Of a stretch of DNA of 64,000 bases, positions 54,233 through 62,790 are shown piece by piece. The stretch is from Streptomycetaceae bacterium (GTDB taxonomy: Bacteria; Actinomycetota; Actinomycetes; Nanopelagicales; Nanopelagicaceae). Every line of letters begins with the position of its first letter. Within the stretch, counting starts at the first letter, position 1. The stretch is taken from positions 62,001 to 126,000 of the forward strand of contig JAIXTW010000010.1 of the NCBI GenBank assembly GCA_027483765.1, given 5' to 3'. Made by a program: the position numbers and the translations under genes. The notes beneath the pieces are model-generated. The model was not told the origin of the DNA and ran no database searches. It saw nothing but the letters and a program-made list of their open reading frames with translations.

Positions 54233-55111
54233 ATGGATGCGTTGCTCCAAGAGTCTTACCTCGAGTGCAAGCGACTTAACTCGCTACATGGCAAGACGTA
54301 TTACTTAGCAACGCTGCTACTACCAAAAAGCAAACGTCCCTACGTGCACGCTCTCTATGGCTTCGCCCGATATGCAGATGAAATTGTTGATGATCTTGCA
54401 TCCACCCTTTCACCGCAAGAAAAAGCTGATGCCCTGCGCAGTTGGAGTACGGGAGTGCTCAATGACTTGCAGGCAGGTCGCAGCACAGATCACATCGGCA
54501 GAGCGCTGGTAGATACAGTAAACAAGTTTGCTATCCCCCACCAACATTTTGTGGATTTCTTGCACTCAATGGAGATGGATCTGACGGTAACCGAGTACCA
54601 AAGATATGAAGATTTACTTGAATATGTCTACGGTTCGGCCGCGGTCATTGGTCTGCAAATGGTTCCCATTCTGGGTTACTCCGATGAGCGCGCATTTGAA
54701 GCAGCACAGAAATTAGGTATTGCTTTCCAATTAGCAAACTTTATTCGCGACGTAGGCGAAGATCTCGACCGGGGCCGCGTCTACTTACCACTGGAAGAAC
54801 TTGCGCAGTTCGGAGTTGATAGAGCGATGTTAGAGCGTAGGGTGCTCACGCCAGAGATCATCGCGGCTCTTAAGTTTCAAATTGCTCGAGTGCGCCAATT
54901 GCAAGCTGAATCCAATATCGGAATCGGATATCTCGATAAAGAATCTCGGCCGTGTATCTCGGCGGCGAGTGAGCTCTACTGTGGCATCGTTGACGAAGTA
55001 GAAGCCATTGGTTATGACATTTTTAATAAGCGGGCCAAGACTTCAACAGCGCGTCGCGCCAAAGTTGCCGGGCTGGCTTATCTACAGGCAATTTCAGCCC
55101 GTATTCGCTAG
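54233..55111 (+). CDS. crtB: phytoene synthase
   Basis: Condenses two GGPP to phytoene. The 292-residue enzyme shows KTYYLATLLLPKSKRPYVHALYGFARYADEIVDDL (first Asp-rich motif near residue 43), EYVYGSAAVIGLQM and LANFIRDVGEDLDRGRVYLP (second motif near residue 165). Its ATG comes directly after the crtI stop. It is the last gene of the crtE-crtI-crtB unit; a TPP riboswitch follows within 10 bp. Confidence 0.95.
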   Translation: MDALLQESYLECKRLNSLHGKTYYLATLLLPKSKRPYVHALYGFARYADEIVDDLASTLSPQEKADALRSWSTGVLNDLQAGRSTDHIGRALVDTVNKFAIPHQHFVDFLHSMEMDLTVTEYQRYEDLLEYVYGSAAVIGLQMVPILGYSDERAFEAAQKLGIAFQLANFIRDVGEDLDRGRVYLPLEELAQFGVDRAMLERRVLTPEIIAALKFQIARVRQLQAESNIGIGYLDKESRPCISAASELYCGIVDEVEAIGYDIFNKRAKTSTARRAKVAGLAYLQAISARIR

Positions 55112-55118
55112 TATTTTC

Positions 55119-55206
55119 ACACACGGGAGCCACGGTGGCTGAGAGGACTTCATAGAAGTCGACCGTCTGACTGGTCCGGTAATGCGGATCTAGAAATGGC
55201 AGGTGT
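55119..55206 (+). ncRNA. TPP riboswitch (THI element)
   Basis: Hallmarks in order: CGGGAGCC, the P2 arms GCCAC and GTGGC, the conserved GGCTGAGAGG, the P3 hairpin GACTTC-ATA-GAAGTC, ACCGTCTGA, and the P4/P5 part CTGGTCCGGTAATGCGGATC. ACAC at 55121-55124 and GTGT at 55203-55206 can close the structure. The pattern matches the thiamine pyrophosphate aptamer. It ends at the AGG ribosome-binding site of the next gene, so thiamine pyrophosphate probably blocks translation of the transporter. Confidence 0.92.
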
Positions 55207-55209
55207 ATT

Positions 55210-55800
55210 TTGTTAACAACCTTTTTCACAGCGTGGGGCTATGACGTTTCCTATCTCGAATTCATCGCTTCGATAGTCTCATTTATCGGTGTGGCACTCG
55301 GAATTACTGGGAAGAGAATTACCTGGCCTTGGTGGGCTGCTAGTAGCGTCCTGTATGGAATCTTCTTTCTGCAATACAAGCTCTATGCCAGCGCCGCACT
55401 ACAAATAATTTTTATTGCAGCCGCCGTTATTGGTTGGTATGGATGGGGGCCAACTGGCGCAAAGCCAGGGCCAGTCAAGAATTCACACCGTATCTACATT
55501 CTGGCTGCGATTTTTATCGCCACACTGGCACTTGGCCCACTACTGAAATATTTGGGAGCCGCCTCGACCTACGTTGATGCAGTTCTATTCTTTGGAAGCT
55601 TCGCGGCGCAACTACTTATGGTTTATCAGAAGTATGAAACTTGGGTGCTCTGGCTCGTTGTCGATATCGGATATGTCGCACTCTATGCTTCACAGGGATT
55701 ACTCTTTACGACGTTGCTGTATGTACTTTTCACAGCCATGGCCGCGCTGGGATGGAGCAGATGGTATGGAGCTCACCGCCGCGCTACTAGATCTCTGTAA
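55210..55800 (+). CDS. pnuT: PnuC-family thiamine transporter (PnuT type)
   Basis: A 196-residue protein with seven or eight hydrophobic segments and PnuC family motifs: AWGYDVSYLEFIASIVSFIGVALGITGKRITWPWW near the N terminus, LQIIFIAAAVIGWYGW and TWVLWLVVDIGYVALYASQGLLFT. PnuC carries nicotinamide riboside, but members behind TPP riboswitches carry thiamine (PnuT). TTG at 55210 is used as start, 7 nt after AGG. The next gene overlaps its 3' end. Confidence 0.9.
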   Translation: MLTTFFTAWGYDVSYLEFIASIVSFIGVALGITGKRITWPWWAASSVLYGIFFLQYKLYASAALQIIFIAAAVIGWYGWGPTGAKPGPVKNSHRIYILAAIFIATLALGPLLKYLGAASTYVDAVLFFGSFAAQLLMVYQKYETWVLWLVVDIGYVALYASQGLLFTTLLYVLFTAMAALGWSRWYGAHRRATRSL

Positions 55801-56302
55801 GGGTGTCGTCCAGCCCATCATTGCAATCGATGGGCCGGCAGGAGCTGGCAAGACGACGCTGGCGCAAAACTTGGCGCTAGCGTGCGCTTCGACGCTCTCA
55901 ACCACCGTTATACACATGGATGATCTTTACGATGGTTGGGAAAACGCCCTCGATGAAGAGCTTTCAACAGTTCTTGCAAATATCGTCAGTCAACATAAGA
56001 GTTCGAAGAGTATTTCTTTTTCTCGCTATGACTGGCACGAGCAAAAATTCGCGCAACCGCATGAACTCCCCCACTCTGACTTATTGATTCTCGAGGGCGT
56101 GGGTAGCGGACAGAGCGCCATTCGTTCGTCGCTATCTGCCTTGATCTGGATAGATATCAGCGCCCCGGAAGGGTTATCGAGAGTAATTAATCGCGATGGT
56201 GATTCCATTCGGAATCAGATGGAGAAGTGGCTCACACTGCAAGAGCAACACTTTCGAGTTGAGGGCACTCAGAACGCATCGGATTTCGTACTCACTACAT
56301 AG
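55766..56302 (+). CDS. P-loop kinase of the uridine kinase-like group, possible thiamine trapping enzyme
   Basis: A 178-residue protein with a P-loop (IAIDGPAGAGKTTLAQNL near residues 16-33), a substrate-binding VIHMDDLYDGW near residue 53, a Walker-B-like LLILEGVGSGQS near residue 107 and a lid-like RDGDSIRNQMEKW. It resembles uridine kinase and related small-molecule kinases. ATG at 55766, with GGAGC 8 nt upstream, lies in the last 35 bp of pnuT, so the gene is under the same TPP control. PnuT is a facilitator and needs phosphorylation to trap thiamine; this kinase may do it. Substrate untested. Confidence 0.72.
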   Translation: MELTAALLDLCKGVVQPIIAIDGPAGAGKTTLAQNLALACASTLSTTVIHMDDLYDGWENALDEELSTVLANIVSQHKSSKSISFSRYDWHEQKFAQPHELPHSDLLILEGVGSGQSAIRSSLSALIWIDISAPEGLSRVINRDGDSIRNQMEKWLTLQEQHFRVEGTQNASDFVLTT

Positions 56303-56305
56303 AAT
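56300..56305 (+). promoter_or_regulatory. probable -10 element of the pknB gene
   Basis: TAGAAT, seven bases (TTGATAT), then ATG at 56313. The hexamer includes the TAG stop codon of the kinase gene upstream. No Shine-Dalgarno is visible, which fits a leaderless message. Confidence 0.55.
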
Positions 56306-56312
56306 TTGATAT

Positions 56313-58199
56313 ATGTCTGACCTGACCGGCGAACTCATTGATGGGCGTTACCAACTCATCCGCCAGATGGCCAGCGGCGGTATGGCAAGTATTTATGAGG
56401 CGGTAGATACCCGCCTGGATCGCAAAGTTGCTGTGAAAATCATGCACTCGCATCTTGCCCAAGATGAACAATTTGTCGAACGGTTTATCCGGGAAGCAAA
56501 AGCGGCAGCAGCACTTTCGCACCCAAATATCGTTGCAGTGCAGGACCAGGGCTGGAATCAGAATGGAACACCAGCGGTCTTCTTGGTGATGGAACTTATT
56601 GAGGGGCACACACTTCGTGAATATCTCAATGAGCGCGGAAATCTATCAATCGCTGACGGAATCACTTTCTTAGCACCCGTTCTCAGCGCTCTCGCCGCTG
56701 CGCACAAAATCGGGATTGTGCACCGAGATATCAAGCCCGAAAATATTCTGATCTCTAAAGAAGGACGGATCAAGATTGCCGATTTCGGTCTCGCAAAGGG
56801 TCCACTCTTGGGCTCCACGATGACTGCAGAATCAAGTGTTGTGCTCGGAAGCGTGTCATATCTATCACCAGAGCAGGTTCAACGAGGTGTTGCAGATGCA
56901 CGCAGTGATGTCTATTCGGTAGGAATCACAGCTTTTGAAATGTTTACTGGAAGCAAGCCGTTTGAAGGTGACGCGCCAATACAAGTGGCCTACATGCATG
57001 TAAATAGCCGCGTGCCAAGAATTAGCACCTTAGTGAAAAGCGTTCCACCGGCTTTAGATGATTTGATCTACCGCGCAACGAGTGCAAATCCCGATGAGCG
57101 GCCACGAGATGCGGCGCTATTTTACGAAGAACTCAACGCGCTTAATCCCAAGAAGAATCAGCTCAGCCTAGAACTAGATATTCCAATCGCGCCAATGCGT
57201 CCCAAGAAAGAGGCGAGGTCGCTACGCAAAAGAGTGAAGGAGTTAACAGCTGCCATTCCAGTTCCTAAGGCGCAAGAGACAACCGCTCAGATAGAAAAAC
57301 GAAAGAAGATAAGCAAGCGAGTAAAGCGAAACCGATTTATCGCCCTTGGTTTAGCTATCGCCCTTGGCGTATTCGGTTGGTATGCACTTATTGGACCCGG
57401 ATCGCGCGTTGTTGTTCCTTCAACTGTCGGAGCTACCCAAGAAGAGGTGCAAGCAGCGCTCGGCCCACTAGGACTTACTTTTTCAATCGCTGAAAATCGA
57501 TTTAGTGAAGATATTGCGCAAGGGCGCGTCATTGCATCATCACCGCAAGCTGGTGGGCGGATAGATCAAGGTGGAACCGTCAATCTTGTTATCTCAAAAG
57601 GCCCGGAGCGTTATGTAATTCCGATGTTAGCTGGACTGACGCCACAAGCTGCGGCTAATCTCATTGGTAAATTGCCATTGGTAAAGCAAGCCAATATTGA
57701 AGAATTTAGTTCAACGGTTCCTAAGGGATACGTTATTGATTCAACGCCGACATCTGGGGAAAAGGTAAAGCGTGGCACGGCCATCACGATTCGAGTCTCT
57801 AAAGGAATTGAGCAGATTGCACTCGCATCCTATGTTGGTAAGAGTTCTGACCAAGCGCTCAATGAATTATCGGAAGCTGGATTTGCAGTCTCGTCAGAGT
57901 TTGGATTTAGCGAGATTCGACTTGCCGGCGAGGTTATTTCTCAAAAACCGGTGGGCGGACAGAACGTGAATAAGGGTTCAGTGATTGAACTGCTGGTCTC
58001 TAAGGGATCTGAGTTTGCCTATATCCCAAATGTTTTCTCAATTGACGAAGCAAAAGCTGTACGAACCTTAAAAGACCTTGGCGTGAAAGTTGTCGTCAAG
58101 AAAATTGGTAAGAAAGTGGTAAAGAAAGTCACTGCCATCTCGCCTAAGGTCGGCACTAAGGTCAAACGTGGCAGTACCGTGACCATCACAGTAGGGTGA
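56313..58199 (+). CDS. pknB: PASTA-domain Ser/Thr protein kinase (PknB family)
   Basis: Membrane kinase that senses muropeptides or lipid II and controls cell-wall growth. The kinase domain (residues about 11-275) has the ATP lysine K42 in VAVKIM, the catalytic HRDIKPEN (D139) and DFG (D157); a juxtamembrane linker runs to about residue 340. One helix (RFIALGLAIALGVFGWYALIG) is followed by four PASTA domains. All catalytic residues are present, so it is an active kinase. It stands alone, without the usual pbpA-rodA neighbours in the window. Confidence 0.93.
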   Translation: MSDLTGELIDGRYQLIRQMASGGMASIYEAVDTRLDRKVAVKIMHSHLAQDEQFVERFIREAKAAAALSHPNIVAVQDQGWNQNGTPAVFLVMELIEGHTLREYLNERGNLSIADGITFLAPVLSALAAAHKIGIVHRDIKPENILISKEGRIKIADFGLAKGPLLGSTMTAESSVVLGSVSYLSPEQVQRGVADARSDVYSVGITAFEMFTGSKPFEGDAPIQVAYMHVNSRVPRISTLVKSVPPALDDLIYRATSANPDERPRDAALFYEELNALNPKKNQLSLELDIPIAPMRPKKEARSLRKRVKELTAAIPVPKAQETTAQIEKRKKISKRVKRNRFIALGLAIALGVFGWYALIGPGSRVVVPSTVGATQEEVQAALGPLGLTFSIAENRFSEDIAQGRVIASSPQAGGRIDQGGTVNLVISKGPERYVIPMLAGLTPQAAANLIGKLPLVKQANIEEFSSTVPKGYVIDSTPTSGEKVKRGTAITIRVSKGIEQIALASYVGKSSDQALNELSEAGFAVSSEFGFSEIRLAGEVISQKPVGGQNVNKGSVIELLVSKGSEFAYIPNVFSIDEAKAVRTLKDLGVKVVVKKIGKKVVKKVTAISPKVGTKVKRGSTVTITVG

Positions 58200-58203
58200 C
58201 CCG

Positions 58204-59055
58204 GTGAAGAAACCTCGTATCGGCGCCCATACTCCTACTTCTGGTGGAATGGCGAAGCGATCTATCGCTTATGCCGAACTCACTGGCGCAGAAGCGATTC
58301 AAGTCTTTACTTCTAATCCACGCGGTTGGGCGATGCCTGAGACCAACCATGAAGCCGATGCGCTCTTCCGAGAAAAAGCTGCTGCGCTGGATATCGAAAC
58401 ATATGTGCATGCACCATTTCTTATCAATCTTGGATCCCCAACTGAAGGCACATATAAAAACTCTTTGGCGTCGACCGAATATTCATTAAAGCGCGGACAA
58501 GAGATAGGTGCGCTAGGCGTGGTGGTGCATACCGGTTCCGCCGTCAATGAAGATTTTATTGAGAAGGCCTGGAAGCAAATCAATAAAGGAATGATGCCTA
58601 TCCTGGAAGCGCTCTCCGATGATGCGCCCTATTTGCTCCTTGAACCTACTGCCGGTCAGGGCCAATCGCTGGTGAAGCGGATTGAAGATCTAGAGCACTA
58701 CTTAAAAGCACTTGAATATCACCCAAAAGTTGGCATCTGCCTTGATACCTGCCATGTCTTTGCCGCAGGTCATGACATTGCAAAAAAAGGTGGCATGAAA
58801 GAGACGCTCGACCTCTTAGTTGAAGTTGCTGGCGCCGAACGTATTCAACTGATTCACGCAAATGACTCGATGGATGTATGCGGAGCGCTAAAAGATCGCC
58901 ACCAAAATATTGGCGAAGGATTTATCGGTGTCGATCCCTTTAAAGAGTTGTTAAAGCACCCGGCAGTTGCCAACGCTCCCCTGATTCTTGAGACTCCAGG
59001 AATGGAGCCAGAACACGGCGCTGAGATTGCCTTACTCAAGAAGTTGCGTGGATGA
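58204..59055 (+). CDS. nfo: deoxyribonuclease IV (AP endonuclease)
   Basis: Cuts DNA at abasic sites during base excision repair. The 283-residue TIM-barrel enzyme has the tri-zinc ligands typical of Nfo: THxP-like HAPFLINLGSP near residue 63, VVHTGS near residue 103, LLLEPTAGQG, CLDTCHVFAAGHD and LIHANDSMD near residue 218, DRHQNIGEGFIG and LILETPG. GTG at 58204 begins 4 bp after the pknB stop. Confidence 0.95.
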   Translation: MKKPRIGAHTPTSGGMAKRSIAYAELTGAEAIQVFTSNPRGWAMPETNHEADALFREKAAALDIETYVHAPFLINLGSPTEGTYKNSLASTEYSLKRGQEIGALGVVVHTGSAVNEDFIEKAWKQINKGMMPILEALSDDAPYLLLEPTAGQGQSLVKRIEDLEHYLKALEYHPKVGICLDTCHVFAAGHDIAKKGGMKETLDLLVEVAGAERIQLIHANDSMDVCGALKDRHQNIGEGFIGVDPFKELLKHPAVANAPLILETPGMEPEHGAEIALLKKLRG

Positions 59056-59912
59056 GTTCTTCGCACGCGCTAAAAATGCGGCTCGCACCATGGGCGCTGC
59101 TCTTGGTTTCAGCATCATGGGGTCTTGCCTTTGTAGTAATGAAAGATGCAATCGAACGCCAGAGCGTTAATAGTTTTCTTTTTTCTCGTTTTCTCGTAGC
59201 CGTAATCGCAATGTTTTTACTCAAGCCCTCCGTCATCAAATCAATTAACCGGGAAATCCTACGCAAAGGTTTTATTGCTGGGCTTTTCTTGGCATCAGGT
59301 TATATTTTGCAGACGCTCGGATTAGCACTTACCGGCGCTGCAGTCACTGGATTTATCACCGGGCTCTACGTCGTTGCCACACCTGTGCTGGCTGCAATCA
59401 TTTTGCGAGAGCGAATTACATCTTTCACCTGGTTATGCGTGGCCGTGGCTACCGTTGGCCTAGCGCTGCTCTCACTTAACGGGTGGAACCTTGGTTATGG
59501 CGAATTCTTAGTTTTCTTATGCGCTATTGGTTTTGCTGCCCACATCATCGCGTTAAGTAAGTGGAGTAATGGTCTTGATGTTTATGCCATGACAATTGTG
59601 CAGCTTGCGACATGCGCACTTGCAACTGGCGCTATCTCATTTATTCAAGGGTACGAGGCGCCGCCAGATCGCAACGGTTGGTATGTAGTTCTCTTCACCG
59701 CCGTTATCTGTACCGCTGTTGCCTTCGTTGTTCAGACCTGGTCACAAGCCCACATGTCTGCAACTAAGGTGGCCGTCATCTTGACGATGGAAGTTGTATT
59801 TGCCGCGCTCTTTGCCATTCTTTTCGGCGGCGAATCGCTCTCGCTTCGAGCGCTTTTTGGTGGAGTTTTAGTTCTCATTGCCATGTTTATGATTGTCCTC
59901 AAGGAGGCTTAG
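59052..59912 (+). CDS. EamA/DMT-family transporter
   Basis: A 286-residue membrane protein with ten helices and two EamA repeats, for example WALLLVSASWGLAFVVMKDAI at the N terminus and GFITGLYVVATPVLAAIILRERI in the middle. Drug/metabolite transporters of this group export amino acids or other small molecules; the substrate is unknown. The ATG overlaps the nfo stop by 4 bp, so it is cotranscribed, and ltaE follows 2 bp later. An amino-acid link to the threonine aldolase is possible but not shown. Confidence 0.87.
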   Translation: MSSSHALKMRLAPWALLLVSASWGLAFVVMKDAIERQSVNSFLFSRFLVAVIAMFLLKPSVIKSINREILRKGFIAGLFLASGYILQTLGLALTGAAVTGFITGLYVVATPVLAAIILRERITSFTWLCVAVATVGLALLSLNGWNLGYGEFLVFLCAIGFAAHIIALSKWSNGLDVYAMTIVQLATCALATGAISFIQGYEAPPDRNGWYVVLFTAVICTAVAFVVQTWSQAHMSATKVAVILTMEVVFAALFAILFGGESLSLRALFGGVLVLIAMFMIVLKEA

Positions 59913-59914
59913 CC

Positions 59915-60952
59915 ATGGCGATTGATCTACGTTCAGATACCGTCACGCAACCCGGCGCCGCTATGCGCGCAGCGATGGCCGCAGCCCCAGTTGGTGATGA
60001 TGTCTATGGCGATGATCCCACCGTTAACTCACTCGAAGAACGGGTAGCTGCACTCTTCGGACATGAGGCAGGGTTATTTAGTCCAACTGGTTCACTTGCA
60101 AATCAACTTGCTATTCGCACACTCGTCAAACCTGGCGAGGAATTATTGACTGAGACAAGTTCGCACATTGTGCGCGCTGAATTAGGAGCCGCTGCAACAT
60201 TTAGCGGAATCACTACTCGTACCTGGAGCGCTACTCATGGAGTGCTTCGCGCAGAAGACCCACTTGCCATCGCTCATGAAAATGCCGGGCCATATTTAGT
60301 CTCAACGACTGCTATCGCAATTGAGAACACACATAACTTTGGTGGTGGAACGATTCAACCCATCGATGAGATTGCAGTTCTCGCTCGAGCCGCACGTGCT
60401 CGTGGAATTTCGATGCACTTAGATGGTGCCCGCATCTGGAATGCCCATGTCGCATCAGGAGTTTCTCTGATCGAATATGGCAAACACTTTGACACCATCA
60501 GCGTCTGTCTCTCAAAAGGACTGGGTGCACCCATTGGTTCACTCATGCTTTCGACTAAGGCACGTGTAGCAGAGGCACGAATCTGGCGTAAGCGTTATGG
60601 CGCCGGAATGCGACAAGTGGGAATCATTGCAGCTGCTGCCCATTACGCACTAGAGAAGAACATCGCCCGTCTGGCCGAAGATCATGTGAAAGCGAAGAAG
60701 ATTGCCCAGGCTATGCATGCTCTCAACTCATCGTTAGTGCATCCCGATAATGTGCAGACAAACATTGTGGGACTTGACCTTGTTGGTATTGGCATGACAG
60801 CTGCAGAGTTAAATCTCCGATGCCGTGAAGCCGGGCTATGGATTAGTGCACTCGGTCCACATTACGCACGACTTGTCACTCATATGGATGTCAGCGATGG
60901 GCAATGCGATGAAGCAATTTCGATATTACAGCGCGCCCTCGTGGCGAAGTAG
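59915..60952 (+). CDS. ltaE: low-specificity L-threonine aldolase
   Basis: PLP enzyme splitting threonine or allo-threonine into glycine and acetaldehyde. The 345 residues begin IDLRSDTVTQPGAAMRAAM, with PVGDDVYGDDPTVNSLE, the ENTHNFGGGTIQP motif, LDGARIWNA and the PLP lysine in SVCLSKGLGAPIGS near residue 196. AAGGAGG precedes the ATG. It overlaps the convergent ogt gene by 27 bp. Confidence 0.93.
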   Translation: MAIDLRSDTVTQPGAAMRAAMAAAPVGDDVYGDDPTVNSLEERVAALFGHEAGLFSPTGSLANQLAIRTLVKPGEELLTETSSHIVRAELGAAATFSGITTRTWSATHGVLRAEDPLAIAHENAGPYLVSTTAIAIENTHNFGGGTIQPIDEIAVLARAARARGISMHLDGARIWNAHVASGVSLIEYGKHFDTISVCLSKGLGAPIGSLMLSTKARVAEARIWRKRYGAGMRQVGIIAAAAHYALEKNIARLAEDHVKAKKIAQAMHALNSSLVHPDNVQTNIVGLDLVGIGMTAAELNLRCREAGLWISALGPHYARLVTHMDVSDGQCDEAISILQRALVAK

Positions 60953-61420
60953 CCATTCTTTCTTATCTAAGCCATAAGCATAATTTCCTAGCGATCCACC
61001 GGTCTTCACTATTCGGTGACACGGCACCACAAGCACAATTGCATTCTTCGCGCATGCACTTCCTGCTGCGCGAACGGCCGCCGAACTCCCAGCACGCTCT
61101 GCGAGTTCGGCATAGGAAATAACTTTGCCAGGGCGAATCTTCTTCATTGCCTTCCACGCTTCTTGCGAAAAATGAGCACCCGGTTGGCGCACATGGATTG
61201 CACTCAAGGCGGAAATATCGCCATCAAAGTAATCGGTGAGCAAGTCGGTAATCACAGGAATCTGCTTGACGCTAGTGATTTCTCGTAACGCGTCTCCTTG
61301 ACTCAGACTTTCCTTGAGCGCTCTTACACTCGATAAATTCGCAGCGAGTAGAACATGCTCATCTGCAATCAGATTCAAGGTTCCGATTGGTGTTTCAAAG
61401 GTGGAGAGAAGCAACGTCAC
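60926..61420 (-). CDS. ogt: methylated-DNA--protein-cysteine methyltransferase
   Basis: Removes alkyl groups from O6-alkylguanine onto its own cysteine. The 164-residue protein has the acceptor Cys in IVLVVPCHRIVKTGGSLGNYAYGLDKKEWLL and the DNA-binding RPGKVISYAELAERAGSSAAVRAAGSA. GTG at 61420 (VTLLLSTFETPIGTLNL) gives the normal N terminus and follows the aroG stop; TAACTT, overlapping that stop, lies 7 nt upstream, hinting at a leaderless start. A frame back to 61456 has no support. Confidence 0.93.
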   Translation of the reverse strand: MTLLLSTFETPIGTLNLIADEHVLLAANLSSVRALKESLSQGDALREITSVKQIPVITDLLTDYFDGDISALSAIHVRQPGAHFSQEAWKAMKKIRPGKVISYAELAERAGSSAAVRAAGSACAKNAIVLVVPCHRIVKTGGSLGNYAYGLDKKEWLLRHEGAL

Positions 61421-61430
61421 CTTGGCTAAG

Positions 61431-62783
61431 TTAGCGGTCGCGCAACATTTCAGCAACCAAAAATGAGAGTTCCAGTGACTGAGAATGGTTCAGGCGTGGG
61501 TCACACGCTGTCTCGTAGCGGGACTCAAGATCCTTCTCTGAGACCTCATTGCCTCCACCGAGGCACTCGGTCACATCATCACCGGTGAGTTCGATATGGA
61601 TTCCACCTGGGTGTGTCCCTAGTTTCTTATGCACCTCAAAGAATCCACGCACTTCATCGAGAACGTCTTCAAAGTTACGGGTCTTATAGCCATTCTTTGA
61701 TTCAAAGGTGTTACCGTGCATGGGATCGCAGACCCAGAGCACCTGCGCACCACTTTTGGTAACTCCATCTACAAGAGCTGGCAGTGCTTCTCTAATTGTC
61801 TTCGCCCCCATGCGGGTAATGAAAGTAATGCGCCCTGGTTCATTATCAGGATTGAGCTTTGCAATGAGCGCCAACGCATCTTCCACAGTTGATTTTGGCC
61901 CCAACTTAACTCCGATTGGATTGCGCACCTTTGATGCGAAGTCCACATGCGCTCCATCTAATTGACGAGTGCGTTCGCCGATCCAAATGAAGTGGCCAGA
62001 GACGTCGTAGGCAAGGTCAGTACGTGAATCAATACGTGTCAGCGCCTTCTCGTATTCGATGATGAGGGCTTCGTGGCTTGCATAAAAATCGACCGCCTTA
62101 AACTGTTCTGGATCAACGCCGGCAGATGCCATAAATGAAAGTGCACGGCCAATCTCGGTTGCCATCTGCTCGTACTTCTCGCCGAATTTAGAGTCGCGGA
62201 TAAAGCCCTTATTCCATTCGTGGACCTGACGCAGATCAGCAAAACCACCACGGGTAAATGCTCGGACTAGATTCAGAGTTGCCGCCGAGGTGTTGTACAC
62301 ACGGACTAAACGCTGTGGATCTGGAGTACGCGCACTTTCGGTGAATTCAATATCGTTGACCGCATCTCCACGGTATGCCGGAAGAGTTACATTGCCTCGA
62401 GTTTCCAGGTCGTTAGAGCGTGGCTTGGCAAACTGTCCAGCCATGCGTCCAACCTTGATTACCGGCAAACTTGAGTAATATTGCAATACCGCCGCCATCT
62501 GCAGAATTGTCTTGATGCGATTGCGAATTGAATCTGCCGTTGCAGATGCAAAAGTTTCAGCACAATCTCCACCTTGTAACCAGAACGCGCGACCCGCAGC
62601 TGCCTCAGCAATTTTTGCTTTCAGGTCATCACATTCACCGGCGAATACAAGTGGTGGTAACGCCTTGAGATCTGCCACGGCCTGAGCAAGTGCAGCGCCA
62701 TCTTTCCCACCCGGCCAATTCGGTTGCTGTGCGGCAACTAAAGAAGAGTCGAAGAGATTATCTATCTGCGAGGAAGAATTCAT
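61431..62783 (-). CDS. aroG: 3-deoxy-7-phosphoheptulonate synthase, class II
   Basis: First enzyme of the shikimate pathway: condenses phosphoenolpyruvate and erythrose 4-phosphate. The 450-residue protein is the class II (plant/actinobacterial) type: FWLQGGDCAETFA near residue 90, GQFAKPRS, RPxxNP-like LSFMASAG, WIGERTRQLDGAHVDF, and RMGAKTIREALPALV, with DPMHGNT near residue 370. ATG at 62783 is preferred because TACCAT lies 7 nt upstream; an ATG two codons earlier (62789) is also in frame. It supplies chorismate for the trp genes of the window. Confidence 0.95.
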   Translation of the reverse strand: MNSSSQIDNLFDSSLVAAQQPNWPGGKDGAALAQAVADLKALPPLVFAGECDDLKAKIAEAAAGRAFWLQGGDCAETFASATADSIRNRIKTILQMAAVLQYYSSLPVIKVGRMAGQFAKPRSNDLETRGNVTLPAYRGDAVNDIEFTESARTPDPQRLVRVYNTSAATLNLVRAFTRGGFADLRQVHEWNKGFIRDSKFGEKYEQMATEIGRALSFMASAGVDPEQFKAVDFYASHEALIIEYEKALTRIDSRTDLAYDVSGHFIWIGERTRQLDGAHVDFASKVRNPIGVKLGPKSTVEDALALIAKLNPDNEPGRITFITRMGAKTIREALPALVDGVTKSGAQVLWVCDPMHGNTFESKNGYKTRNFEDVLDEVRGFFEVHKKLGTHPGGIHIELTGDDVTECLGGGNEVSEKDLESRYETACDPRLNHSQSLELSFLVAEMLRDR

Positions 62784-62790
62784 GGTCATA

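Noticed and set aside
55574-55765. Upstream extension of the P-loop kinase
   Set aside because: It lies within pnuT in another frame and encodes unlikely sequence; the ATG at 55766 has a GGAGC ribosome-binding site and starts just before the P-loop.
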